DNA from: Prionace glauca
Taxonomy: Eukaryota > Chordata > Chondrichthyes > Carcharhiniformes > Carcharhinidae
Assembly: GCA_037974335.1 (NCBI GenBank)
Contig: CM075760.1
Location: 35,907,609 to 35,971,608 of the forward strand
DNA length: 64,000 nt
Direction: 5' to 3'
The position numbers were made by a program, and so were the translations under genes. Below are positions 1-9,649 of the stretch, piece by piece. Within the stretch, counting starts at the first letter, position 1. Every line of letters begins with the position of its first letter. A model generated the notes under the pieces. It was given only the letters and a program-made list of their open reading frames with translations. It had not been told where the DNA came from and made no database searches.

Positions 1-28
1 GAGACGACCGGTTCCCGCGGATTTGGAT
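1..28 (-). CDS. IgM heavy chain C4 exon, cluster 1 (5' end only)
   Basis: On the minus strand a TTCTGCAG acceptor ends at position 29 and the exon starts at 28. The visible bases encode the same DPNPREPVV start as C4 of cluster 2 (exon start 37492). The rest of C4, the secretory tail and the membrane exons of cluster 1 lie before the window. Confidence 0.9.
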
Positions 29-792
29 CTGCAGAAAATGTACGATAAATGTCAATAAACTGGAGAGTTCTGGAGACAATGAAACCACTGGTTAGATATC
101 AGGGAAATGTGCTTCGCTTCTGATTTTAACTCTTCCCATTTTTGATTTGCAGCTTGGAGGGGAGGTGAACACAATTTTTTTCTCAAATAACTCAGGAGGG
201 GGCGGAGTGGAAAGATTCAGAAAGTTTACAGCACAGAATCAGGCCATTCGGCCCGACTAATCTACTTTTTCTTTTTGGTTTTCTGGTTTTTGATGCTCCA
301 CATCGCCTTCAGTTCACTTTTCACTCATCAACACATCAAACTCCCCAGAAAAATATCAATCGGCCCAGAGTCGTTTAGTTCAGGAGAGTTCGCCTCTCAT
401 CCTCCTCCGCTCTAAGGAGAAAAGCCCCAGCTCCCTCAACCTTTCCTCATAAGACCTACCCTCCAAACCAGGCAGCATCCTGGTAAATCTCCTCTGCACT
501 CTCTCCAATGCTTCCACATCCTTCTTATAGTGAGGTGACTAGAACTGCACACAATATTCCAAATGTGGTCTCACCAAGGCCCTGTACACTTGCAGTATAA
601 CCCCACGGCTCTGAAACTCTAACCCCCTGTTAATAAACACTAACACACTTTAAGCATTCTTCACGGCTCTATCCACTTGAGTGGCAATCTTCAGAGATCT
701 GTGGATATGAACCCCGGGATCTTTCTGTTCCTTCACATTGCTCAGAACCCTGCCATTGACCCTACATTTATTGCTTCAATCTCTCAGCTCAC
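29..792 (-). other. C3-C4 intron, cluster 1, with truncated LINE
   Basis: This intron of 764 bp holds a minus-strand LINE remnant from about 390 to 770, whose conceptual product resembles the RT C-terminal region of CR1/jockey-type elements. The left part of the LINE seen in cluster 2 (37963-38310) is missing here, as is a 39-bp piece near 300. No other gene is seen. Confidence 0.75.
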
Positions 793-1101
793 CTGTTTCC
801 TTGTGGATAGATGCTCTTAGAGGAGTCGGCAGATCCTGATGGCTCACCACGCACTCAAACACAGACGCACTCAGCCAGGCTTGTGTGGAGATGCTTAATT
901 TGCTGATCACGCTGTCACGATCCGCTCCGGGCTTTTCGGCAATCTCTGATTTCAAATACTTCCTGTCTCGGATCCAGGACACGTTAACTCCATCAGGAGC
1001 ATGAGAAATGATGCAGGTTAAGGTCACGGTCGCCTCCAGTAAGACCTGTTCTATTGGTGGTGGCTGTATCTTCACTGTGGTATCAAGGCACAGGGGAGGA
1101 T
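793..1101 (-). CDS. IgM heavy chain C3 exon, cluster 1
   Basis: A 309-bp constant-domain exon. The acceptor TTCACAG lies just 5' of 1101 and the donor CAG/GTGAGC follows 793; both boundaries are phase 1. It reads [16 protein letters not shown] and continues with the C1-set cysteine pair in LTCIISH and FECVVSH and the tryptophan in VSWIRD. It is the third of four mu domains, which in this family form the Fc arm of membrane and secreted IgM. It differs from C3 of cluster 2 by a handful of residues, for example DRDSV here against DPDSV. No stop or frame break is seen. Confidence 0.95.
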
Positions 1102-2016
1102 CTGTGAATGAGAAATGAAAATGAGCCCTAGTTCCCCCTCAGAAGCAGGACAGCAGTCTTCAGCCTGAAGGAGACAAAGTCGCCTTCAATATATCAATCT
1201 CTAACTCTCGCCTTTCACCTTCCATGGCGAATGGGAAGCCAGCTTGCTGTATGGAATCATTCCCTGTATTAAATATTGGAGCAGCGGTAACATTTCCATG
1301 AATCAGAATTGGAGAATTCCCAAACAAACACACCATCCTGATCTCAGGGAAAAAGTACTGGCCGTTGGTTATTAATAGGGTGGATGCACTTTCTAATATT
1401 TTACCCCTGTGCTGTGACCTATGAAACATTCTCACACCTACTGTCTCTCCGAAGTTTACCAGCTGTCTCAGGAACAAGCTGACATCAAGGCCACCTCACT
1501 CACTATATTGCTTCAAACCGAAAGGGGGCACTCTTTTAAGGGGAGGCAGTGGCATATGGTGTTGTCAATGGACTTATAACCTAGGGCAAGACTCTGGGGA
1601 CACAGATTCGAATCCCATCATTGCAAATGTGAAATTTGAATTTTGTAAAAATCTATAATTTAAAGTTGAAATGGTTCTCATGAAGCGATTGCTGTAAAAC
1701 CCCTCCTAGTTCACAAATGTTCCTTACCAAAATCAACCTGCTGTCTTTATCTGGCCTGGCATGCATGTGACTCCAAATTCACAGCAACGTGAGTGACACT
1801 TCAGTGCCCTCAGGTTTGGGAAATAAATGCACATCTCAGGAAGGGATAACAAAAAATTGTTTTTCTGATGAAATTCTGAATGAGATATTGTCCTAATGCA
1901 GCAAACTACAGGACAATAACTCACAAGTTGTTCAATGCTTTGTACCAACTTTAATAGATCACTAATTCTGATTAACATCAGAATGATAAGTGTTGTCCTG
2001 TGTTTGAGTATCTTAC
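1102..2016 (-). other. C2-C3 intron, cluster 1, with SINE
   Basis: A 915-bp intron. From about 1545 to 1840 on the plus strand lies a tRNA-derived elasmobranch-type SINE: a B-box-like gattcgaatccc, a body with ctgtaaaacccctcctagttcac, and a tail near gggaaataaatgc. The remainder shows nothing recognisable. Confidence 0.7.
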
Positions 2017-2331
2017 CCTGAGATGCGCTGATGTTCAGACTCTGAATGTGTCCTTGATGAGTGACCTGGCAGGTATAGACCGCTTTGCTGAACCATTCCC
2101 CAGCGGAGACTGTCAGCCGACTGCTGGCCGAGAAGTTCCCGTTCAATCGACAGGGGGGAGAGGTGACAATTCCTGAATGCGTGGGTTCCCCATTCTTCAG
2201 CCAACTCACTTCCATTGACCCTGGCTGGAAATCGATGATTGAACAGACGATGATTGCGAATTTCCTGTGTGAGATTTCTTCACTGGAACTCACGGTGAGG
2301 ATAAGAGTTGGATGGATCACATGCGGAGGGC
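2017..2331 (-). CDS. IgM heavy chain C2 exon, cluster 1
   Basis: A 315-bp exon, phase 1 at both ends. The acceptor is a T-rich tract ending CCTGAAG at 2332 and the donor is CAGG/GTAAGA after 2017. The codon split with C1 (T+GC) gives a cysteine, so the domain opens [12 protein letters not shown]. Domain cysteines are in IVCSIIDF and YTCQVTH, the tryptophan is in VSWLKNG, and N-glycosylation sequons are present (NFS, NIS). An extra cysteine lies in SPPCRLN. Open throughout. Confidence 0.95.
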
Positions 2332-2735
2332 CTTCAGGGAAAAAAAAACAGATCAGTCATTTCCTGCAGAAGATGTGGATCAATTAAACTTTTGTCAACT
2401 GAGGGTAGTAAGGGCTTGGAAAGCCCTGTCTGCAGCATTGTGGACTCGCCAACTTTAAGGGCGTTCAAATGGTCAGTGGATAGTCATATGGATAATATTG
2501 GAATAGTTTAGGTTAGAGGGTCATGAGATTGGTTCCACTGGTCGGCGCAACATCGAGAGCCGAATGGCCTGTACTGCGCTGTAATGTTCTATGTTCTAAC
2601 TCATTTCCAGTCAATAGACACTAACTGGACCAATCCAGAGAGCCGAATGATGCACATCTATTTAACTGAGTTATAACCAAGGCCCTACATGTTAACCACA
2701 GTGTTTCTGTTTCACACAAGCTCCATAACACTTAC
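2332..2735 (-). other. C1-C2 intron, cluster 1, with LINE 3' remnant
   Basis: From about 2355 to 2600 on the plus strand lies a LINE 3' end. Its conceptual product [18 protein letters not shown] matches the C-terminal LGTFKRLLDRHM pattern of the LINE at 38042-38278. It is followed by the tail ccgaatggcctgtactgcgc ending in a tgttctatgttct repeat. The same insertion is in cluster 2, so it predates the duplication. Confidence 0.7.
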
Positions 2736-3035
2736 ATGGTATTTCAATGCTCTTGGCTGTGTTGATGTGTCGAACCTCACAGTCAATTCTGGGGCATTTT
2801 CCCGCTGAGTCGCTGATGGTTAACTGGCTGCTCAGGGTGTAGGTTCCCTTCGTGTTTCTCACTGATGGGTAAGTCTTAAACCCACTGGGGACCGTTTGCC
2901 CATTTTTCTTCCAGGTCACTTTGGAGACATCTGGAAGGTAATCCATCGCCAAACATCCGAAGGTGATGGAGCCGTCGGAGTTCTGTTGCTGACAGGGGGA
3001 GACCAGGCCATACAGAGTGGGCGCAGACGGTGTCG
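2736..3035 (-). CDS. IgM heavy chain C1 exon, cluster 1
   Basis: A 300-bp exon, phase 1. The acceptor CTATTCTTTCCCAG precedes 3035 and the donor GTAAGT follows 2736. With the G from J the first codon is Ala, giving ATPSAPTLYGLVSPCQQQ. The cysteine in LVSPC is at the place where mu C1 normally bonds the light chain. The intradomain pair is in FGCLAMDY and IDCEVRH, and the tryptophan is in VTWKKNG. By eye this is the exon that differs most from its partner in cluster 2, mainly in its last 15 residues. Confidence 0.96.
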
Positions 3036-3109
3036 CTGGGAAAGAATAGCCAATTGAACAAGTTAGACTCTTACTTGCATTTATTAAGTCATCAAACATT
3101 GTTACAAAT

Positions 3110-3280
3110 AGGTTTCTATATTAGATATAGCTCTTGGTGTTAAAGGGATGAAGGGATATGGGTAGTAGGTGTGATCAGGATAGTGATGAGCTCTGACCAA
3201 AGTGAAAGGCGGAGTAGGCTCCAAGGGCCGAATGGCCTACTCCAGCTTCTCTTTTCTATGTTTCTATCTCCAACATTGAT
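3110..3280 (+). repeat. LINE/SINE 3' tail in J-C1 intron
   Basis: Contains gaagggatatgggtagtagg and later ggagtaggctccaagggccgaatggcctac, ending in ttttctatgtttctat. This is the typical 3' end of elasmobranch non-LTR elements. The cluster 2 copy is at about 41040-41200. Confidence 0.6.
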
Positions 3281-3609
3281 TTGAATTATGAACTTATCCC
3301 TAATATTTCCCGATTAAATCTTTCATCCGCCTTTGCGATGATGTTACTTCTATCATTTGGGAATTGTCATCTCTGTAGAAACTCATATCCCTGTCTCCAC
3401 TTCTATCAAATTAGGAAGAAAAAACACATTCTGTTAGTCTCACAATGACATGTCATTCATTGGATTAACAGAGAACAGCAAAGATTGTCTCCATTATTGC
3501 AGCAACTATTTATTTCTCAACAACAGCAGTGTGTGATGAACCGCTGTTTATTTCTCAAACAACAACACTTTGTCATGAAGAAGTTCTCCCTTCACTCAGA
3601 CTATCCACT

Positions 3610-3735
3610 CACCTGATGAGGGAGCTCCAACAGCTTGTGATTCCAAATAAACCTGTTGGACTTTAACCTGGTGTTGTGGGAATCCTTACTGTGCCCACAC
3701 CAACCTCGCTCCGGCATCTCCACACTAGTTTTGGA
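3610..3735 (+). repeat. Interspersed repeat (cacctgatgagggag type)
   Basis: The run cacctgatgagggagctccaa followed by ccaaataaacctgttggactttaacctggtgttgtg is a very common dispersed sequence in shark DNA, recognised from memory. Partner at about 41528-41650. Confidence 0.55.
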
Positions 3736-4049
3736 AATTGCCTGTGTTCAAACTGATTGATGCCCCTTCCTCTCTCCAACTCACTGCCTCTCACTCCACA
3801 AAACGGAGATTAGTGACTTTGCTTCAAAAATACCTCTGGAATGAATACTTACTGAATGATCAGGAAACTCTAAATGTGATTATAAATTCAAATAAATGCA
3901 ACATTAACGAATTGAAGAATCATACATTAATAGTAAGAGTTTCCCATTCGGGCCCTGAAGTCTCCTCCATCATTCACTGAGATTACAGATGAGCTGATTG
4001 TGGTGCTAGCTCTGTTCTGAACCTCCTCACTCCGCCATCCATCACCCGC

Positions 4050-4795
4050 TCTGTGCCCATTTCCCCAGCTCTTTGCCCTTTCCCCTGGGTCTCTGCCTTT
4101 CACGGTGGCTCTTTTCCCCTTTTATCCGGCTCTCTGTATTTCCACCTGGCTCTCTACACTTTCCTCCAGCTCTATGCCCTCTCCCCCGGCTCTCTGTTCT
4201 TTCCCTCACTTCCCACGCTGTTCCTCAGCTCTCTGCCCTCTTTTCCTTCTCCCCCCCCCTCTTTCTCCTTCCCCCCAGCTCTCTGAGCTTTCCCCTTGAC
4301 TCTACTGCCCTTTCCCCTGGGCTCTCTGCCCTTTCCCTCGGCTCTCTGCCCTTTCTCCTGCCTCCCTGCCCTTTTTCGTGCCTCCCCGCCCTTTTTCCTG
4401 ATTCCCTCCCCTTTCCCTGGTCTTTCTACACTTTTCCCCATCTCTCTGCCCTTTCTTTCAGCTCTCTCCCCTTTCACTGGTCTCTCTGCCCTTTCCCCTG
4501 CTCCCTGTCCTTTGCCCTCTCTCTCCGCACTTTCCCCTGACTTTGCACCCTGTTCCCCGGCTGTTTACTCTTTCCCCCGCCTCTCTGCCCTTCCCCCAGA
4601 TCTCTGCTGTTTCCCCTAGCTCTCTGCCTTCCCCCCACCCACGGCTCTCTGCCCTTTCCCTCGCCTCCTGTTCCCCCCTGACTCTTTGTCATTGCCCCTG
4701 GCCCTGAGCCCCCAGCGAATCCCTCCAGCTCTCTGCACTCCCAGGGCAGCTCCCAGCTTTGAACACCAAACTGCAGCTTGAGATATTTCTTCTCT
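4050..4795 (-). repeat. Switch-like array: ~20-bp purine, G-rich on the coding strand (cluster 1)
   Basis: On the plus strand the period is about 20 bp with core gctctctgccctttcccctg; on the coding minus strand it is therefore GGGGAAAGGGCAGAGAGC. AGCT occurs about nine times, mostly inside the repeat at GAGAGCT followed by GGGG. The array ends about 1 kb 5' of C1. The long Pro/Ser/Leu-rich and Lys/Arg/Glu/Gly-rich reading frames across it are by-products of the repeat. Partner at 41971-42715. Confidence 0.85.
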
Positions 4796-4829
4796 TTCGT
4801 TGCAGGCCCTCCCCACACAGATTCAGTGA

Positions 4830-7260
4830 GTGTAAGTGGGAGAATGTGAGTGTGTGAAGGTGAGTGATTAAATGAGTGAGTTTGGATGAATGATGGTGTA
4901 TGTGTGAACGAAGGTGGGGAAGTGAGGGTGAGTGAGTGAAGTTCTTTGAGTGAGGATGAGTGATTGAGGGCGAGTAAGTGTGGGTGAGGGTGAGAGAGCG
5001 TGAGTAAATGAGGATGTGTGAGTGAGGGTAGGTGAGTAAAGGAGGCTGAATGTGAGTGAAGGTGGCTGGAAGAGTGTCGGTAAGCAAGAGTGAAAGAATG
5101 AGGGAGAGTGAGTGAGGATATGTGAAGGTTAGTGGAGGTGGGTGAGTGAAAGTGAGTGAGATTGAGTGAATGAGGGTGAGGGAGTGAATATAACTGTGTA
5201 AGTGAAGGGTGAGAGTGAGTGAGTCAGGGTGTGTTATTGAGGGTGGTGTGTGAGGGAGAATGAATGTGGATGGGTGGGAGAGTGAGGATGAGTGAGTGAA
5301 GGTGGTTGATGAGGACGAGTGATTGAGGATTTGAGAGTTAGGGTGTGTGAATTTGAGTGATGATGAGGATGTGAGTGTGTGTGAGTGAAGGTAGGTGTGT
5401 GAGTTTGAGTGAGTTGCAATGGGTGAGGTGGCGCTAGTGAGAGAGAGAGACAGAGAGAAGGTCATTGAGCTTGAGTCTGTGGGGGTGAGTCTGGGTGATT
5501 GAGGGTAGGTAGGTGAGTGAGTGAGTGTGAGTGAGAGTGAGTTAGACTGGATGAGTGAGGGTGGGTAAGTGGGGTGAGTGAGTGTGAGAGAATGGGGTGA
5601 GTGAGTGAGGGTGAGAGAGTGAGACTGGGTGAGTGAGGGTGGATTAGTGGGATGAGTGAATGAAGGTGAGTATGAATGTTGGTGACTGACTGAGGGTCTA
5701 AGTCAGTGGATGAGGTTTAGTGAATGATGGTATATGAGTGTGGGTGGCTGAGTGACAGTGAGTTAATGAGGGCGCGTGAGGGTGAGTGCGTGAGGGTGAG
5801 TGAGTGAATGTGGGTGCGTGACTGAGGGTGTGAGAGTGAGTGAATGTGAGTGAGTCAGTGAGGGTGTGAGAATGAATGAGTCAGGCTGAGTGATTGAAGT
5901 TGAACGAGTGAGGTTGAATGAGTGTTTGTGGGTGAGTGAGGATGGATGAGAGTGAGTGAGCGAATATGAGTAAGTGATTGTGAGTGAGTGAGTGTGTGAG
6001 GGTGTGAGGATGAGTGAGTCAGGGCGTGTGTTTGAGTGAACGAGTGAGGTTGATTGAGGGTGTGTGAGTGCTTGTGTGTGTGAGGGGCGATGGATGAGAG
6101 TGAGTGAGGGAATATGAGTGAGCGATTATGAGTGAGTGAGTGTGTGAGGGTGAGTAACTCAGATCAGTGAGCTTCTGAGTTTGAGTGCATGAGGTTGAGT
6201 GCATGAGGTTGAGTGCATGAGGTTGAGTGCATGAGGATGAGTGCATGAGGATGAGTGCATGTGGACGAGTGCGTGAGGGCGGGTGCATGAGGTTGAGTGC
6301 ATGGGGATGAGTGCGTGAGGGCGAGTGCATGAGAGCGAGTGTGTGTGAGGGCGACTGTGTGAGAGCGAGTGCTTGAGGGCAAGTGCTTGAGGGCGAGTGC
6401 GTGAGGGTGGACGAGTGAGCAAGGGTGAGTGAATGAGGGCGAGTCAGTAAGCATAAATGAGGATGAGTGAGTGTGGGTGAGTGATTGTGGATGAGTGAGT
6501 GAGGGTGAGTGAATGAGGGTGAGTGAGTGAGAGTGTGGCAGTGAGGGAAGGTGGGTAAGTGAGCGTGAGTGAGTGAAGTTGTTTGAGTGAGGATGAGAGA
6601 TTGAAGGTGAGTGAGTGAGCGTGAGTGAGTGAAGTTGTTTGAGTGAGGATGAGAGATTGAAGGTGAGTGAGTGAGGGTGAGTGAGTGAAGTTCTTTGAGT
6701 GAGGATGAGAGATTGAGGGTAAGTGAGGGTGAGTGAGTGAGAGTGTGTCAGTGAGGGAAGGTGGGTGAGTGAGTGAAGTTATTTGAGTGAGGATGAGAGA
6801 TTGAGGGTGAGTGAGTGAAGTTATTTGAGTGCGGATGAGAGATTGAGGGTGAGTGAGTGAAGTTATTTGAGTGAGGATGAGAGATTGAGGGTGAGTGAGT
6901 GAGTGTGGGTGAGGGTGAGAGAGTCAATGAGCCACCTGCTCCTCTCCCTCTCCATCGATCTTTTCCCGATTCTCTACATATGAGGGTGAGTGAGTGAGAG
7001 AGTGTGTGTCAGTGAGGGAAGGTGATTAAGTGAGGGTGAGTGAGTGAAGTTCTTTGAGTGAGGATGAGAGATTGAGGGTGAGTGAATGAGGGTGAGTGAG
7101 TGAGAGTGTGTCAGTGAGGGAATGTGGGTAAGTGAGGGTGAGTGAGTGAAGTTATTTGAGTGAGGATGAGAGATTGAGGGTGAGTGAGTGAAGTTATTTG
7201 AGTGAGGATGAGAGATTGAGGGTGAGTGAGTCAGTGTGGGTGAGGGTGAGAGAGTCAGTG
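4830..7260 (+). repeat. GAGT/GGGTGA minisatellite, J-C1 intron, cluster 1
   Basis: About 2.4 kb of imperfect gtgagtgagg units, with a higher-order unit of about 40 bp near 6540-7250 (gagtgaagttatttgagtga). A unique tag, catcgatcttttcccgattc, occurs at about 6952 and again at about 7285, showing an internal duplication of about 330 bp. The cluster 2 array (42743-44222) is only about 1.5 kb and has the tag once. On the coding strand it is C- and A-rich. Confidence 0.9.
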
Positions 7261-7261
7261 A

Positions 7262-7530
7262 GCCACCTCCTCCTCTCCCTCTCCATCGATCTTTTCCCGA
7301 TTCTCTCCATTGATCAGCTTTCAGTAACAGGGCTGTGTAAAGTCAGGAATCAGTGTAGATCACCGGGCAGCTGCTTTAATGTCGGGGCCTTTCTTTCAGA
7401 AACACGGATCAGTGAACAAATAGACAGACTGAGGGAGCTGGAAGGGAAGCTTCCAGCAAAACTAGGGTCACACAGGAATCAAACACCAAGTTTACACCAG
7501 TATTGGGGAGCCAGGCGGACTTAGTCTCAG
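7262..7530 (+). other. Exon-like conserved reading frame of unknown origin
   Basis: After a good acceptor (gcctttctttcag, ending 7400) the plus strand reads ETRISEQIDRLRELEGKLPA and on to a stop near 7524. The leucine- and charge-rich start could form a short coiled coil. The same protein is encoded in cluster 2 (44362-44486). I do not recognise it; it may be a fragment of a dispersed element. Conservation alone proves little because the whole unit is a recent duplicate. Confidence 0.3.
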
Positions 7531-7574
7531 CCAGATCCCTCCTTATTGATTGTGTCTTTGTGTCCGGTGTAACA

Positions 7575-7818
7575 CATGGAAATCCCTACTTCTGACCTCA
7601 TGTTGGATGGAATGTGTCATTGATGAAGCAATAGAAGATTGTTGGTCCCAGAACAGTCCCCTGCCGAACTCCTGCAGTGATTTCTCAGCTTAGATGTTTG
7701 ACCTCCAACAACCATCACCATCTTGCTTTGTGCTAAATATGATTCCAAACAGAGAAGAATTTCCCGCTGAAACTTATTCACATGAGTTTTACTCGGGCTC
7801 CTCGATCCCACCCTCATT
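7575..7818 (-). mobile_element. LINE reverse-transcriptase fragment
   Basis: The minus-strand frame contains LESYLAQSKMVMVVGGQTSK, the stretch just before the GVPQGSVLGP motif in jockey/CR1-type RTs. A frame change follows (SSAGDCSGTNNLL in place of GVPQGSVLGP). It is a short, 5'- and 3'-truncated relic shared with cluster 2 (44535-44790). Confidence 0.7.
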
Positions 7819-7837
7819 CAAATGTTACCGGGGGAGA

Positions 7838-8160
7838 GGGGAGGGGGTGGCCGAGGTGGCACAGTGATTAACGCTGCTGCCTCACAGTTCAATTCCCGAT
7901 ATGAGTCATTGTGTATGGAGTTAGTAAGTTCACCCCGTGTCTGCTTGGGTTTCCTTCGGGTGCTCCTGTTCCATCCCACAGTCCAAAGACGTTTGGGTTC
8001 AGGGTACTGGCCGTGCGAAATTGCCCCTTAGTTTCAGGAGGACTAGTTAGAGTGAACACATGTGGTTATGGGGATAGGGCTTTGGTGGGATTCCTGTTGA
8101 TGCGGACTCGATGGGCTGAATGGCCTCCTTCTGTACTGTAGGATCTCGTGATTCTATTCT
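7838..8160 (+). mobile_element. tRNA-derived SINE, J-C1 intron
   Basis: Starts with a pol III head (ggccgaggtggcacagtgat, then a B-box-like gttcaattcccg) and continues with the elasmobranch SINE body (gtgtctgcttgggtttcc, then acagtccaaagacgtttggg) and the tail ggctgaatggcctccttctgtactgta. It is not a functional tRNA gene. Partner at about 44800-45120. Confidence 0.8.
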
Positions 8161-8164
8161 ATGA

Positions 8165-9045
8165 TGTAAATGACAGTCTCTCTGACGTATGTGAGGTGGA
8201 AAGTGTGTGAGAGGGTGTTTGGGTGTGTGTTTGATAGAGAGAGGGGTGAATGTGTGTGTGAAGGTGCCTGTGTGTGACAGACTGTGTTTGCACATGTGTG
8301 AGACAGTGGGCTGCGTTTGCAAGAGGGGGCAGTGTGCCTACTAGAAAGCAAACATACTGTTCATGTGTGTGTGGAAGTGTGCACGGGATTGTGTGTGAGT
8401 GAGAAAGATGTGTGCAATGTGCGTGGGTGATAGAAGCAAAGTGTGTGATTGTGTGTGTGTGTGTGTGTGTGTGACAGAGAACGTTTGCGTGAGACTGTGC
8501 TTGTGAGAGAGACTGTGTTTGTGTGTAAGTTAGAGTGTTTGCATAGGTCTATGTTTGTGAGAGAGTGTGAGCGAGCTAGTGTGTGACAGCAAGAATGTAC
8601 AGGTGTTAGATAGTCTGTGCAACAGAGATAGAAATATGTGTGTGTGTGACAGAGAGAGAGAGAGAGGCGTGTGCAAGAGGAATTGTGAGAGAGTGTGTGA
8701 ATACATGAGAGACAACTTGAGCGTGTGTGACAGAGTGTGGGAGAGTGTGTGAGAGCTTGAGACTATGCTTATGTGTGTGTGTGTGTCTGCGTGTAAGAGA
8801 GAATGTGTGTGGAGATGTGTGCGTGTGAGTGTTTTTGTATATGAGAGATGAGAGACTGATTGAGAGAGCGAGAGTGTGTCTGGATTTGTATTTGAGACAG
8901 AGTATGTAGACCGTGAGAGAAAGAGAATGTGTGTGAGATATCGTATGAGAGAGAAAGTAAGTGTGCGTGTGTATGTGTGAGAGAATATGAGAGTCTCTCT
9001 GTGTGTATTTATGTGTGTGAGAGTGTGTGATGTGTGTAAGTCTCT
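8165..9045 (+). repeat. TG/GA simple-repeat tract, cluster 1
   Basis: Imperfect tgtgtgtg and gagagaga runs over about 0.9 kb. Partner at 45125-46010. Confidence 0.9.
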
Positions 9046-9299
9046 ATCTGGCTGATTCAGTCTGAAAAAGCACCCTCACTCCACACATACTCACCCACTC
9101 GCACAGTAAGTGGGAGTGACAAGCGAGCACAACACGGACTGTGGGGCAAGTGTTGGAAAAACATTTAAATCTTTCACAAGTCAGTCTCAATTAAATAATT
9201 TCCTCTTTCCTCAATGAGAGAAACTTGTAAAACCTCACGCAATCTGACACAATCCAGGGCAAAGCCACCCACAAGATTACCCGGCCCCTCATTCACCCT

Positions 9300-9640
9300 A
9301 TTCACTCTCTCCATCACTAACAGGCAGTGTCAGCACTGTGTGTATTATATACAACATGCACTGCAGCAACTCACCAAGGCTCCATAGATTACACTGTCCA
9401 AACCCGCTGCCTTTACATCCTAACAGGACAAGGGCAGCAGCCACATCTGAAACACTATAACCTGTAAGCTCCCCTCCAAAACACACACCATCCTGACCTG
9501 AAACAATATCTCAATTCATTCATAATCGCTGGGTCAAAATCCTGGAACTCCCTGCCTAACAGCAGGGCGGATGCCTGCAGCATATGGACTGCAGTTGTTC
9601 AAGGATGCTTCATATCAACACTTTATGAAGGAACAATTAG
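9300..9640 (+). mobile_element. LINE/SINE 3' end (ctgggtcaaaatcctggaac family)
   Basis: Contains caactcaccaaggctccata and gctgggtcaaaatcctggaac, then ctgcagttgttcaagg. This is a common elasmobranch repeat 3' region; relatives are seen at 18955-19120. Partner at about 46260-46600. Confidence 0.6.
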
Positions 9641-9649
9641 ATTAAAAAT

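Noticed and set aside
4689-5465. 258-codon minus-strand frame rich in Ser, Thr, His and Leu
   Set aside because: It is a translation of the GAGT minisatellite and part of the switch-like array, with no domain and no conserved frame in cluster 2.
6160-6420. Regular short repeats that could suggest a CRISPR array
   Set aside because: There are no unique spacers; units are contiguous minisatellite repeats in a vertebrate intron.
7838-7900. tRNA-like sequence with B box
   Set aside because: It continues directly into a SINE body and lacks a foldable full tRNA; treated as a SINE head. The same holds for 21935-22000 and the inverted one near 24745-24800.
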